In this document: in pieces, positions 1-9,900 of the stretch
Layout of the letters: each line of letters opens with the position of its first letter
How positions within the stretch are numbered: the first letter of the stretch is position 1
Source of the DNA: Terriglobus aquaticus
GTDB lineage: Bacteria; Acidobacteriota; Terriglobia; Terriglobales; Acidobacteriaceae
Assembly (NCBI RefSeq): GCF_025685415.1
Contig: NZ_JAGSYB010000001.1
Location: 4,062,417-4,126,416, forward strand
DNA length: 64,000 nucleotides
Direction of reading: 5' to 3'
Program-made: the position numbers and the translations under genes
Notes under the pieces: model-generated
Seen by the model: the letters and a program-made list of their open reading frames with translations, nothing else
Databases searched by the model: none
Told to the model about the DNA's origin: nothing

Positions 1-2418
1 CACGTCGATGTGCGCGCGCAGCTTCTTGAGCTGTTCCTTGTGGCGCACGCCGAAGCGCTGCTCCTCGTCGATGATGAGCAAGCCTAGGTCCTGGAAAGCG
101 ATGTCTTTCGAGATGAGGCGGTGCGTGCCGATGAGGATGTCGACCTTCCCAGCGGCGGCATCCTCAAGAATCCTCTTCTGCTCTTTCGGCGTGCGGAAGC
201 GCGAGATGAGTTCGACGTTGACGGGGAAACGAGCGAAGCGCTTTTTAAAGCTTTGAAAATGCTGGAAGGCAAGGACGGTAGTGGGTGTGAGGACGGCAAC
301 CTGCTTGGAATCCTGCACGGCCTTGAATGCGGCGCGCATGGCGACTTCGGTTTTTCCGTAGCCTACGTCGCCGCACAAGAGGCGATCCATGGGCTGCGTG
401 GATTCCATGTCGCGCTTGATGTCGGCGATGGCGGCGATCTGGTCGTCGGTTTCCTGGTAGTCGAAGGCGTCTTCAAACTCGCGCATCATCTGCGAATCGG
501 GCGAGTAGCTGTAGCCCTGCGCGGCCTGGCGCTGCGCGTACAGCTTCAGCAGCTCGGCCGTCATGTCCTGCATGGCCTTCTTGACGCGTGCCTTGGCCTT
601 GGCCCAGGCCTGGCCGCCCATCTTGTTCAGTTCGGGCGCCGGGCCGCCTTCGCTCGAGCGGTATTTCTGGATCAGGTCGAGCCGTGTGAGCGGGACGTAC
701 AGCTTGGCCTGCTCAGCGAACTCGAGGATCATGAGCTCGATGGGTGCGCCTTCCTGCTCAATGGTGCGCAGGCCCATGTACTTCGCGATGCCGTGTTCCA
801 CGTGCACGACGTAGTCGCCCACCTGCAGGTCGCGGAAGTCGGAGATGAAGGCCGAAGTTTTCGATTTGCGCTGCACGGGGCGCGCGTGCACGTCGGCCTC
901 ATCGTTAAGATCCTGTGCGCCGAAGAGCACGAACATCTTGCCGACGGAGTGCGCCGCGCCCTTGTCCATGTCCAGCACCTGCACGCCGCTGGCGATGGCG
1001 ATTCGAAGGATGACGGGCGTGCGCACGTTGCTTTGCAGGTGCGCCGACTCGTCGTAGACGGTGGCGGAGCCGCTGGAGGTCTGCACGCGCGAGCCGATGC
1101 GGTAGGGCAAGCCGTACTCCTGAAGGAGGCCAGCGAGGCGCTCAACTTCGCCCTGGTTCGCGGCGGCGATCAGGATGCGCGCGTCGGTGTTCATGAGCGA
1201 CTTGATCTGCTCGACCATGGCCGGAATGGAGCCATGGAACTTCATGGTGGGACGCGTGGCGAACTCGATGCCGGTGTAAGAGGAGTTGTCCACTTCGAGA
1301 ACATCGACGGCGCCGAGTTGGTCGAGCTCGATGCCGGGCGCGCCCTTGACGAGGTCGTCCAGGTGCCAGGGCGAGATGTAGATGTCCTCGGGCGTGACGA
1401 GCGAGCCGATGGCCGCGCGGTCGTGCCGCTGCTCGATCTTGTTCCACCAGCGCTCGCCCTGGTTCTTGATCATGGCGGGCTCTTCGGTGAAGACGCGCGT
1501 GGAGCGGCCCATGAGGTCGAGGATGGTGGAGTGCGCGCCGGCGACGGGCGCGAAGAACTCCCAGCCGGGAAAGACCGAGACTTCGTTCACTTCGACGTCG
1601 AGTTCCCGCGGCTGTTCGCCACCTTCGATCTGAGCACCTGCTGCGCCTCCGCGTGAAAGGCGCTGGTGCACGGCTCCAAGCAGCTTCTTAGTGACCGGCG
1701 TTTCGGTGAGCGGCAGAAGAACGATCTCGTCCACGGGTGAGGAGGAACGCTGCGTTTCCGGATCGAACTTGCGCATGGACTCGATCTCGTCGCCGAAGAA
1801 GTCGAGGCGCACAGGGCGGTCCATTTCGGGCGAGTAGACGTCCATGATGCCGCCGCGCAACGTGACCTGGCCGGGCATCTCGACGACGTCGACGCGCGTG
1901 TAACCAACCTCGAGCAGGTGGGCCAGTAGCATGTCGGTGTCGTACTCTTCGCCGCGGCGGATTTCGAGCGCAAGCCCGGCGTAGTACTCGCGGCTGAACA
2001 GGCGCATGCAGGCCGATTCAAGCGGCGCGATCACCACGCGAGCCTTGCCGCTGCAAATCTTCCAGAGCGTGGAGGCGCGCTGTTCCTGAATCTCGGCATG
2101 TGGCGAGAGGTTCTCGAAAGGCAGAACGTCGTGTGCGGGCAGGCGCAGGACTTCTTCGCACTTGAGCGCGCCGGTCAGGTCGCAGGTTGCGACCAAGGCC
2201 TGATGCAGCGCCTCCGCGGCCTTGTTGTCGCTGACCAGGAGCAGCACGGGCGCATCAGTCCCGCGGATGAGCAGCGGCAGGTAGAGCGCGCGGGCGGTGG
2301 CCGTGAGGCCGCTAATGCGGCGGCGGCCCATGCCGCCGGCCAGGTGGCGGCGGGTGCGCTCAAAGGCGTCCGTGTGCTCCAGTTCCGCGACCATTTCGCG
2401 GACGAAAGGAAGAATCAT
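1..2418 (-). CDS. mfd: Transcription-repair coupling factor Mfd (C-terminal part lies outside the window)
   Basis: ATP-dependent DNA translocase that removes RNA polymerase stalled at lesions and recruits UvrA. The minus-strand reading frame is open from ATG at 2418 to base 1 (806 codons). It begins MILPFVREMVAEL and carries the UvrB-like module. The RNA-polymerase-interaction domain (GDYVVHVEHGIAKY) lies near residues 527-585. The helicase part has Walker A GDVGYGKTE near 682 and the DEEQ box with RFGVRHKEQLK near 781. These match Mfd closely. The second RecA lobe and the C-terminal UvrA-binding inhibitory domain lie beyond the left edge. The frame stays open upstream of the chosen ATG, so a slightly earlier start is possible. 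Divergently transcribed from the acyltransferase gene, 84 bases away. Confidence 0.95.
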   Translation of the reverse strand, partial: MILPFVREMVAELEHTDAFERTRRHLAGGMGRRRISGLTATARALYLPLLIRGTDAPVLLLVSDNKAAEALHQALVATCDLTGALKCEEVLRLPAHDVLPFENLSPHAEIQEQRASTLWKICSGKARVVIAPLESACMRLFSREYYAGLALEIRRGEEYDTDMLLAHLLEVGYTRVDVVEMPGQVTLRGGIMDVYSPEMDRPVRLDFFGDEIESMRKFDPETQRSSSPVDEIVLLPLTETPVTKKLLGAVHQRLSRGGAAGAQIEGGEQPRELDVEVNEVSVFPGWEFFAPVAGAHSTILDLMGRSTRVFTEEPAMIKNQGERWWNKIEQRHDRAAIGSLVTPEDIYISPWHLDDLVKGAPGIELDQLGAVDVLEVDNSSYTGIEFATRPTMKFHGSIPAMVEQIKSLMNTDARILIAAANQGEVERLAGLLQEYGLPYRIGSRVQTSSGSATVYDESAHLQSNVRTPVILRIAIASGVQVLDMDKGAAHSVGKMFVLFGAQDLNDEADVHARPVQRKSKTSAFISDFRDLQVGDYVVHVEHGIAKYMGLRTIEQEGAPIELMILEFAEQAKLYVPLTRLDLIQKYRSSEGGPAPELNKMGGQAWAKAKARVKKAMQDMTAELLKLYAQRQAAQGYSYSPDSQMMREFEDAFDYQETDDQIAAIADIKRDMESTQPMDRLLCGDVGYGKTEVAMRAAFKAVQDSKQVAVLTPTTVLAFQHFQSFKKRFARFPVNVELISRFRTPKEQKRILEDAAAGKVDILIGTHRLISKDIAFQDLGLLIIDEEQRFGVRHKEQLKKLRAHIDV

Positions 2419-2502
2419 CGCACTTGTCAGTGTAAGGGAGCGCTTCGGGAGCAGGGCGTTGCTGCTGGTTCTTTGCGCTTCTGGCGATAGTAGACTCTGC
2501 CC

Positions 2503-3657
2503 ATGCCCAACGAGTCATCGAAGGCCCAGATCCGAGCTCTGACGGGCCTGCGCGGTATCGCCGCGGCGTTTGTGGTTGTGTATCACTTCCTGTCTACGCA
2601 TCATTTCTCGCACAATCCCGCGAACAACATCCTGCAGCACGGGTACCTGACCGTGGATCTGTTCTTTGTGTTGAGCGGGTTTGTCATGGCGCTGAACTAC
2701 GGGAAGCTGTTTGCACAGGGCTTCTCACGGCATGCCTATGCAGGCTTTCTGTGGCGCAGAATCGCGCGAGTGTACCCGCTGTACCTGGTCATGACGGTAA
2801 CGGCCTTCATCATCTTCTCGACCGGCTTGGTGGTGTTCCGACCGGAGCATCCGTTGTGGCGCCTCCTGATCAGCAATCTTTTGATGGTGCAGGCGTGGGG
2901 CGTGGATTGGAGCCTGGACTTTCCGGGCTGGTCGATCAGTACCGAGTGGGCAGCGTACTTGCTGTTTCCAGTGCTGTTCGCTGTCACCATGAAGCGGCGT
3001 TGGGGAGCGGCTATTGCTGCCGGATGCGCTTCGCTGGCCGCTTTGGGAGCGCTCTGCCTCTACGTTGGTCCGCTTGCGCCCCGCGAACCCGCGAATGCCT
3101 TACTGAATCTGTGGTTCTATTTCGATGGATTGCCGGTTGTTCGGTGCCTTGCGGGCTTCACGCTGGGCATTCTCACGTTTCGCGTTTTCGGAACCGGGTG
3201 GGGACAGCGATTCGCTCGCCACCAGGTCACGGCTGTCACCCTCATTCTGGTTCTTCTGGCCATGCTGGTCGTGCCGAAAACTGACTTCGCTATCGTCGCT
3301 TTGTTTCCGCTTCTGATCCTGAGCCTTGCCGCGGATGCTACGGCGCCAGCGCGTGCACTCACGTCGCGGCCGCTGTATTTCCTTGGCGAGATCTCTTACA
3401 GCGTGTACCTGGTGCACGGTCTGATTGCCCCTTGGGTGATCGACCTCGCTGCGTACCTTCCGAGTCACCACGTCGGGCATCCTCGGCTTGTCGCCGCGGC
3501 ATTTGGAATCGCTGCAACAAGCCTGGTGTCCGTGGCCGCCTACCGCTGGATCGAGGTTCCTGGACGGAGATGGGGACGAAAGTTCTTCGAACCAGCTCGT
3601 GCGAACCGGGCGAGTGACCAGAGGAGAGAACTTCGCGCGGAGCCAAGCGGTCTTTAG
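2503..3657 (+). CDS. Acyltransferase 3 family membrane protein (OatA/OpgC-like)
   Basis: Predicted integral-membrane O-acyltransferase of the acyltransferase 3 family (PF01757), 384 residues and about ten hydrophobic segments. The N-terminus shows the family signature: RALTGLRGIAAAFVVVYHF carries the R..GLR and the catalytic-type His, followed by VDLFFVLSGFVM. Members transfer acyl groups to sugars of peptidoglycan, exopolysaccharide, O-antigen or osmoregulated glucans. The substrate cannot be told here, because no polysaccharide cluster surrounds the gene. No fused SGNH domain follows the membrane part, unlike in full OatA. Stands alone, convergent with the DUF3857 gene. Confidence 0.85.
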   Translation: MPNESSKAQIRALTGLRGIAAAFVVVYHFLSTHHFSHNPANNILQHGYLTVDLFFVLSGFVMALNYGKLFAQGFSRHAYAGFLWRRIARVYPLYLVMTVTAFIIFSTGLVVFRPEHPLWRLLISNLLMVQAWGVDWSLDFPGWSISTEWAAYLLFPVLFAVTMKRRWGAAIAAGCASLAALGALCLYVGPLAPREPANALLNLWFYFDGLPVVRCLAGFTLGILTFRVFGTGWGQRFARHQVTAVTLILVLLAMLVVPKTDFAIVALFPLLILSLAADATAPARALTSRPLYFLGEISYSVYLVHGLIAPWVIDLAAYLPSHHVGHPRLVAAAFGIAATSLVSVAAYRWIEVPGRRWGRKFFEPARANRASDQRRELRAEPSGL

Positions 3658-3723
3658 ATTGGCCGCCGGAGTTGACGCGGCGGGCTCGCTTCTTTTCGCG
3701 GCCGCCCGCCTCCGATTTGCAAG

Positions 3724-5739
3724 CTACTGAAGCGAAGCCTTCTCAGTCGATGCGCGTTTCAGGATCACTGCATTTTGGTCCTTCTGCTCCATGCTGCTGT
3801 AGAAGGCGCGCAGATCGTTGTACTCGTTCAGAGGGTAGTAGAACTCGCCGATGCTGAGGTTGCGCCAGATGGTTACGCTGGTCGCGTCCTGCTTACTGCT
3901 TTGTGAGTAAATGGCGTATGTCTTGAACTCGACACGGTCGTTCTTCGGAACGGATTCCAAGGTATAGCCGGCGGGTAAGGTGATGCGCATGGCGTCCTGG
4001 ATGCTTTCCGGGTACTGGAAGTAGACGGGCTGGTCGCGGTGTTCGTGCGGAAAGGTGGTGTGCTTATTCGCGACAAAGATGTCGCTGGGCAGGATGACAC
4101 GCGAGCCCGCGGGCGTGCCCAGATGTCCCTCTACGCCGAATAGGACTTTCAGCGGCTGATCGGGGTCGGTCAGATTTTCAACCGCGCGGACTGTGACCTC
4201 GGTTCCCCCTGGCATCATGTGCTCCAGGTGGGTCTTGAGTTGTTCGCGCAACTCGTCGTTGTCAGTTCGCAGGGCGCGCTGGCGCCATACCGTGGCTGGG
4301 CTGCCCTGCCAGGTCATCGTCACAGTCCCGCTCATGGCACCTGTCTCTTGCAGTTTCAGGTCCGCCACCCGAGTCGTGCGCGAGAACTTGTAGGTGTCCA
4401 TCATTGTCTGGACAAGAGCGGTTTCCTTGTCTTTCTGGCGGACGCCGCCGGAAAAGGTGTGCTCCCACGCAAGGTGACCGAAGGTGGTATAGGGAGTGCC
4501 GGGGTCGAAGAAGTGGTCCGCGCCGTTGTAGTTCACAATGGCGATCTCGTCGCGCAACTGTCCCATCTCAAGCCAGTTCGCGTCGACCAGGCTGCGGCTA
4601 CGGTCGCCGGAGATCATGAGTGACGCATTCATGCCGGCGGCACGCGCCAGCGCGACGAACACGCGGGTGATCTCATCACTGGAGCCGCGCTTGTGCAGGA
4701 GCACGTCTTCCGCGGACTTTACCTGCTTCAGACCTTCCTGCTTGTCTTCTGCGGAGTCGTGTCGGCGAGTGTAATCGGTGTTCTGAAGCTTCTGAGTCAG
4801 CGCATACAGTTTGCGCAGCTTGTCCTCGTCCGTGGTCGCGCCGGCAATGGTTTCCTGCGCCGTCTTTCGGACAAAGTCGCTGTTGCCGATGAACTTATTC
4901 GCATCGCTGGACCAGTACTTGCCCTCGGTGTTCCAGAATTCCTGCGGTGTGTGGTACGGAGAGTAGTAGAAGTCCACGTGGTACATGGCACTGCCCGAGG
5001 GGGGCATGTATTCCTCGGAGCTGAAGGCCGGGATGTCGTGCAGATCCAGCTCCAGCACGCGCTTGCCGCTTGCCAGCACCGTGTTCTTGATTTGCTGGCC
5101 GGCTGGAAGAACCGGATGCCAAACAAGCGTGTTCACCAGCGATTCACGTCCTCCGCGGCCGACGCTGAACATGTCGTGCTGTGTGGGGCGCCACAGGAAG
5201 TGCGCCTTGCGGATGTAGAGGTCCTCGTCCTGCACATCCCAGAAGGGCTGCTGATAGTAGCGATCGTCCCACCGCAGCTTGTAGCGGTACTCGATAATGC
5301 TGCCCACCTGGACGGCTGGCATGCTGAACACCTTGCCGCGAAAGGAATCCGTCTTTGTCTTTTCCAGCACCTTCTCGTAGGGCTTGCCGGTGAACGGGAC
5401 GATCGTGCCGTCCGGTTGGATCGTGCGGCCCGCGACCTCGTCCACGGTCCAGCCGCCACCGTCGCGGCGCCGGTCGAAGATGATGCGCACGTCGCCCAGG
5501 TCCTTGCCCGCTTCCGTCAGAATCTTGATGCGTTTGTAAAAGGAGCGCATGTGGTTGTCGTCGTCGCAAAGCTCGTCCACATTGAGCACGACAGCCTTGG
5601 CTCCCGGCTGTTCCGGAAGGCTGGTCATCTTCAGCTCTTCGGGCGTTGGGGCGATCCATGCCTGCGCCCGCACCAGGGTTGCGGAGCAAGCGAGCGCGGT
5701 GGCGAGCAGGGCGGCGGGAACAAGGCGGCGGGACAACAT
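3724..5739 (-). CDS. Secreted DUF3857 / transglutaminase-like protein with lost active-site Cys
   Basis: 671-residue exported protein. Signal peptide 1-26 ends ...TLVRA before Gln. A DUF3857 domain spans roughly residues 50-260, followed by a transglutaminase-like domain around 300-440 and a beta-rich C-terminal part. At the position where the family has GDCKD, this protein has G352-S353-S354-D355, so the nucleophilic Cys appears to be Ser. A later DHFFDPG keeps the His/Asp region. Second gene of a two-gene unit, 34 bases after a paralogue that keeps the Cys, so it may be a non-catalytic partner. The biological role of DUF3857 proteins is not established. Sure of the family, unsure of function. 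Confidence 0.85.
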   Translation of the reverse strand: MLSRRLVPAALLATALACSATLVRAQAWIAPTPEELKMTSLPEQPGAKAVVLNVDELCDDDNHMRSFYKRIKILTEAGKDLGDVRIIFDRRRDGGGWTVDEVAGRTIQPDGTIVPFTGKPYEKVLEKTKTDSFRGKVFSMPAVQVGSIIEYRYKLRWDDRYYQQPFWDVQDEDLYIRKAHFLWRPTQHDMFSVGRGGRESLVNTLVWHPVLPAGQQIKNTVLASGKRVLELDLHDIPAFSSEEYMPPSGSAMYHVDFYYSPYHTPQEFWNTEGKYWSSDANKFIGNSDFVRKTAQETIAGATTDEDKLRKLYALTQKLQNTDYTRRHDSAEDKQEGLKQVKSAEDVLLHKRGSSDEITRVFVALARAAGMNASLMISGDRSRSLVDANWLEMGQLRDEIAIVNYNGADHFFDPGTPYTTFGHLAWEHTFSGGVRQKDKETALVQTMMDTYKFSRTTRVADLKLQETGAMSGTVTMTWQGSPATVWRQRALRTDNDELREQLKTHLEHMMPGGTEVTVRAVENLTDPDQPLKVLFGVEGHLGTPAGSRVILPSDIFVANKHTTFPHEHRDQPVYFQYPESIQDAMRITLPAGYTLESVPKNDRVEFKTYAIYSQSSKQDATSVTIWRNLSIGEFYYPLNEYNDLRAFYSSMEQKDQNAVILKRASTEKASLQ

Positions 5740-5773
5740 GGGGCAGGCTCCTGGAAGGTGTTGCAGTGGTGCG

Positions 5774-7855
5774 CTAGTTCTTCTTGAGGACGGCGGTGCG
5801 TTGCTCGTCGGTGTTGATGATGCGGCTCAGCTCTTCCACATCGCCGTAGCGGTCGGGTGGAAGCGTGATCTGGCGAACGGTGAGGGTGCGGTCGTACTTG
5901 AGCTTGTTGCCTTCGGCCGTGACCTTGCTGGTGTAACTGGCAAAGCCGGAGTTGTAATGGAGCGGTTCGGGGAGCTCGTCGACGGCGTAGCCGGCAGGCA
6001 GTTCGATCTCGATGTTGTCGTGGACCTCGCGCGTGCTGCCCAGGTCGATGGGCACGCTGCGCTTGCGACCGAGCTCGGCACGGTCAAGCCCAAAGCTCTC
6101 GTTGCCCAGCACACGCGGGCGCACCATCAGCAGCGGGCCGGCGGCTTGCGCATAGTTGGGCGCGGTAAGGTCGTAGCTGAGCAGGAAGGGACGGGAGAGA
6201 TCGGAGTCGTTCGTCACCTTCAAGTTCGCTAATTGGAACGAGGACAGATCCTCCGCGGCGAGGCGCTCAACGTACTTGGTTGAACGCGCCGCGTCGGCGC
6301 TGGCGAAGTGCATGCGGTAGTCGGCCGCAATGTCGCCCTGGCGGCTCTCGCGGATGTTGCCGGTCAGCCCACCATCATCGCGCAGCTTGTACATCTCGGT
6401 GCGATTCACGCGGTTGCGCTCCGGCGGCAGCACCGGGATGCGGATGGCCTGGCTGTCGGCACCATCGATCAGCAGAGCGTCGCTGCCCTGCAGGTTGCTC
6501 TCCACATCGCCAAAGGGCGTCTTTTCCCAGGTTGGATCGAAGATCAGGAAGCGCTTGCCAGACTTGGCGGTGACTACGCTGTACATCTCGCGCGGCTTGT
6601 AGCCTGCGGGCAGTTCGATGGCGGCGATCATGTGATTGCCGATAATGGAGGGTGCGTCCTGCGCGACCACATCGCGATCGGTATGCACCATTACCCAGGT
6701 GGACCGGATACCGACTGCCTGCAGCATCGCGCTGAGCAGTGTGGCTTTGTCCTTGCAGTCACCGTAGCGGGCGCGGAAGATGTCGGCCGCGGGATGCGGC
6801 TGGTTGCCGCCGATGCCGATTTCGATCGCTACGTAGCGGATGTTTCCCTGCACGTAGTCGGCAATCGCTTCCACGCGGTCGCGGAAGTCCGTCTTGCCGG
6901 CGACGAGTTCCTGTGCCTTGGCGGTGATGGCGGCATCCGGCTTGTTGCGGTCGTGCGCTAGCGCCTCAAACCAGATGCCGATGTCCTTCCAGTCGCTGCG
7001 CAGTGGCGGGTACTGCGTTGCGTTGGGCCCGAGATAGAAGACGTCAAGCCGCGAAGCCTGGCTGAACTCTGAGGGCGCCATGCGAATGTGTTCGTGGCGC
7101 AAGGCCGGCAGCTCAGAAGCCTGCCAGAGCGTGCGGCCCTTCTCCAGATCGACCGGCTGGCTTGTCGGTTTGCCCTTCCACGCGGAGGTAAGGGTGTAGC
7201 CGGCGGGCAGGTTGACGGTGAGTGTTTCTTTTAGAACTGGTATGTCCTCTTCCGGGATCCAGACGATCTCGTTTTCATAGGGCCGTTCTTCGCGTTCATA
7301 TTCCACGGCGGCGATGGAACCGGCATCGATGGCCGGCGGTGTACCGATGCGGGCACGCTGGTCGCTATACAGCTCGAACCCGCTCCAGTCGCTTACATCG
7401 CTCAGCTCGTTATCTTTGGGAGCGTACTCATGACCGCTCGCGTCCATGCTCCAGATGTGCATGGACCGCAGCTTCTGCGCGTTGCTGAAGCTGGCCGCCA
7501 TGGTGGCGTACTTGCGGCCTTGCGGGCGCAGCACTTTCACCACGCGCCGAACGTGATCGACGCGGGTGCCGTCGGGCGTAACGGTGTAGGTGTGATCGTC
7601 CAGCAGAACAACAGCGTCGGTGCGGGGCGGGTAGGCGCGCAGCGGTTGCGTGGCGGCCTGGCGCACCCAGTCGGGCACCTGGTCTTTGGCCATGGCCGGA
7701 GCAGTTACGGCCGCGCACAGGGCGAGCGGAGCCAGGGCGCGAACGCCCCGGCTTCCTCGAAGATTGCGGCAGACCTGGAAGGCAGAAAAGCAGGACAGCA
7801 AGGCGTATCTCCATGGCAAAACGGCCGCTGGATATCTGCGGCTTGCCAAAGGCAT
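5774..7855 (-). CDS. Secreted DUF3857 / transglutaminase-like protein
   Basis: Paralogue of the gene downstream (5739-3724). It has an export signal (hydrophobic stretch ending TAPAMA before Lys), an N-terminal DUF3857 region and a transglutaminase core. YGDCKDKATLL supplies the catalytic Cys, GNHMIAAIEL the His and IFDPTWEKTPFGD the Asp, so the triad looks intact. Start is uncertain. The frame is open from an ATG at 7903, but the methionine at 7855 (MPLASRRYPAAV) gives a less extreme N-terminus; even so about 60 residues precede the signal cleavage site, which is long. First gene of the pair and divergent from gatB, so the promoter probably lies between 7856 and 7984. Substrate unknown. Confidence 0.85.
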   Translation of the reverse strand: MPLASRRYPAAVLPWRYALLSCFSAFQVCRNLRGSRGVRALAPLALCAAVTAPAMAKDQVPDWVRQAATQPLRAYPPRTDAVVLLDDHTYTVTPDGTRVDHVRRVVKVLRPQGRKYATMAASFSNAQKLRSMHIWSMDASGHEYAPKDNELSDVSDWSGFELYSDQRARIGTPPAIDAGSIAAVEYEREERPYENEIVWIPEEDIPVLKETLTVNLPAGYTLTSAWKGKPTSQPVDLEKGRTLWQASELPALRHEHIRMAPSEFSQASRLDVFYLGPNATQYPPLRSDWKDIGIWFEALAHDRNKPDAAITAKAQELVAGKTDFRDRVEAIADYVQGNIRYVAIEIGIGGNQPHPAADIFRARYGDCKDKATLLSAMLQAVGIRSTWVMVHTDRDVVAQDAPSIIGNHMIAAIELPAGYKPREMYSVVTAKSGKRFLIFDPTWEKTPFGDVESNLQGSDALLIDGADSQAIRIPVLPPERNRVNRTEMYKLRDDGGLTGNIRESRQGDIAADYRMHFASADAARSTKYVERLAAEDLSSFQLANLKVTNDSDLSRPFLLSYDLTAPNYAQAAGPLLMVRPRVLGNESFGLDRAELGRKRSVPIDLGSTREVHDNIEIELPAGYAVDELPEPLHYNSGFASYTSKVTAEGNKLKYDRTLTVRQITLPPDRYGDVEELSRIINTDEQRTAVLKKN

Positions 7856-7984
7856 GGGTATTTGAGTGCGATAAGAAATACACCAACACGAACGGCGGTG
7901 CAAGAAAGAAAGTCGGGGTTGGCGCTTACAGAGAGGTCGCTCCGGCTAGACCGTTCCCGTGCCGGGACTCAGTAAAATGGAAAT

Positions 7985-9466
7985 ATGGCCGTCGCAACCC
8001 TGCTTTCGCCCGACATTTTGGAAAAGTACCAGCCCGTAATCGGGTTGGAGGTCCACGTACAACTGCTGACCCGGACCAAGGCATTTTGCGGCTGCATCAA
8101 CCAGTACGGTGGTGACCCCAACACGCACTGCTGCCCCGTGTGCCTGGGGCTGCCGGGCGCGCTGCCTGTGCTGAACCGGCAAGCGGTAGAGTTTGCGGTG
8201 CTGGCCAGCTCCGCGCTGCACTGCACGGTGAACGAAGACAGCGTATTTGCGCGCAAGAACTACTTTTATCCCGACTCGCCGAAGGGCTATCAGATTTCGC
8301 AGTTCGACAAGCCGCTGGCGGAGAACGGATACATCGATGTGCCGGCGGATGGCGGTGGCATTCGCCGCATCGGCATTACGCGCCTGCACATGGAAGAGGA
8401 CGCGGGGAAAAGCATTCACGACGGCTTTGCCGATTCGGCGACGCGCACATACATCGATTTGAACCGCTGCGGAACGCCGCTGGTCGAAATTGTGAGCGAG
8501 CCCGATCTGCGCAGCGCCGACGAAGCGTACGAGTACCTGACGCGGCTGAAGGAAATCCTGCTGTACACCGGCGTGAGCGACTGCAACATGGAAGAGGGAT
8601 CGCTGCGCTGCGACGCCAACGTGAGCGTGATGCTGAAGGGTGCGAAGGAGTACGGCACCAAGGCGGAAGTGAAGAACGTGAATTCGTTCCGCTTCATTCG
8701 TGACGCGATCAAGTACGAGATCGAGCGGCAGGTTGAGGTGGTAGAGTCCGGCCAGCGCGTAAAGCAGGAGTCGCGGCTGTACAACTCCGGCGAGGGCCGC
8801 ACCTACTCCATGCGCAGCAAGGAAGAGGCGCACGACTACCGTTACTTTCCGGAACCAGATCTGCCCGCGCTGCACGTGGATGCGGCCTGGAAGGCGGAGA
8901 TACTGAAGGCGTTGCCGGAGCTGCCGGAGCCGCGCCGCAAGCGGCTGCAAGAGGAGTACGGCATCTCCGAACAGGACGCAGCAACCTTCGCCAGCGAGCG
9001 CAGCTTTGCTGACACGTTTGAAGCGGCGGCGAAGCAGGCGAAGTCGCCCAAGCGTGTGGCCAACGTGCTGCTGGGTGAGTTGATGGGCCGCCTGAACGCC
9101 GCAAAGCTGACGCTGGCGGAGTCGCCGGTGAGCATGGCCGGCGCGGTACAGGCGGCGGACCTGCTGGAAGAGGGCAAGCTGTCATCGAAGCAGTTGAAGG
9201 GCTTGTTCGATATCGCGTTCGAAAAGAGCGAGGACTTTGCCGCGGTCTATGAGCGTGAGAAGCCGCAGCAAATCAGCGATACGGGCGCCATCGAAACGAT
9301 GATCGACGAGGTGATCGCGGCGAACCCGAAACAAGTGGAGCAGTTCAAGGGTGGCAAGACGACCGTGAGCGCGTTCTTTGTGGGCCAAGTAATGCGCCTG
9401 TCAAAGGGTCAGGCGAATCCTGGGCTTCTGAATGAGCTGGTAGTGAAGAAGCTGAATGCGGCGTAG
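7985..9466 (+). CDS. gatB: Asp-tRNA(Asn)/Glu-tRNA(Gln) amidotransferase subunit B
   Basis: GatB of the GatCAB complex, which amidates misacylated Glu-tRNA(Gln) and Asp-tRNA(Asn). It phosphorylates the side-chain carboxylate and accepts ammonia from GatA. 493 residues, normal family length. Starts GLEVHVQLLTRTKAFCGC and CCPVCLGLPGALPVLN, which contain the conserved catalytic-cradle and zinc-type Cys residues. The middle has ITRLHMEEDAGKS and LVEIVSEPD, and the C-terminal third is the GatB/YqeY tail domain. gatA and gatC are not in this window, so the complex is encoded at dispersed loci. A stand-alone relative of the tail domain is at 20885. Confidence 0.97.
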   Translation: MAVATLLSPDILEKYQPVIGLEVHVQLLTRTKAFCGCINQYGGDPNTHCCPVCLGLPGALPVLNRQAVEFAVLASSALHCTVNEDSVFARKNYFYPDSPKGYQISQFDKPLAENGYIDVPADGGGIRRIGITRLHMEEDAGKSIHDGFADSATRTYIDLNRCGTPLVEIVSEPDLRSADEAYEYLTRLKEILLYTGVSDCNMEEGSLRCDANVSVMLKGAKEYGTKAEVKNVNSFRFIRDAIKYEIERQVEVVESGQRVKQESRLYNSGEGRTYSMRSKEEAHDYRYFPEPDLPALHVDAAWKAEILKALPELPEPRRKRLQEEYGISEQDAATFASERSFADTFEAAAKQAKSPKRVANVLLGELMGRLNAAKLTLAESPVSMAGAVQAADLLEEGKLSSKQLKGLFDIAFEKSEDFAAVYEREKPQQISDTGAIETMIDEVIAANPKQVEQFKGGKTTVSAFFVGQVMRLSKGQANPGLLNELVVKKLNAA

Positions 9467-9475
9467 CCGGGTGCG

Positions 9476-9814
9476 ATGGCACAGTCTCAGAGACAGGTCT
9501 TTCTGGCGGTGCTGGCGGGTGCGTTGATGGCATCGTGCCTGTTCAACCCGGCAGGGTTTTCTGCACTTCTGTTCGTCGCTGGTGGAGTGCGCAATGTGTA
9601 CGTGTTCGCGCTGTCGAGTGCCTATGTATTGAGCTTTGCACTTGGCCTTTGGCAGCTACGAAGGGCGTTCAAACAAGGCGCAGAGGTTACGCGGAAGAGC
9701 GTCGTGGCAGCGACGGTGCTCACGCTCGCCTTGCTGCTGCCGCAGTGGCTCTACACTGCTGCGCCGCTCATCGTTGGCTATCTGGGAATGCCACGTAGAG
9801 TGACGCCGTATTGA
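9476..9814 (+). CDS. Small membrane protein of unknown function
   Basis: 112 residues with three or four hydrophobic segments: about 9-27, 30-62 (FVAGGVRNVYVFALSSAYVLSF) and 80-108. Ends in a short basic tail. Starts only 9 bases after the gatB stop on the same strand, so probably co-transcribed, although nothing links it to tRNA amidation. I do not recognise the family. Codon choice and GC skew look like the neighbours, which supports it being real. Confidence 0.6.
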   Translation: MAQSQRQVFLAVLAGALMASCLFNPAGFSALLFVAGGVRNVYVFALSSAYVLSFALGLWQLRRAFKQGAEVTRKSVVAATVLTLALLLPQWLYTAAPLIVGYLGMPRRVTPY

Positions 9815-9900
9815 AGCTGCACCCTGAAAGTGCTTGAGCCAGCCGCATAACCTAGCTGGCCAACCAAACAGCCAACAATGATCTGCATCACACATCCGTG

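Noticed and set aside
121..1656. 511-codon plus-strand open frame
   Set aside because: Antisense to mfd; the minus strand gives a full Mfd match, and the plus frame is Val/Asp/His-rich shadow sequence without motifs.
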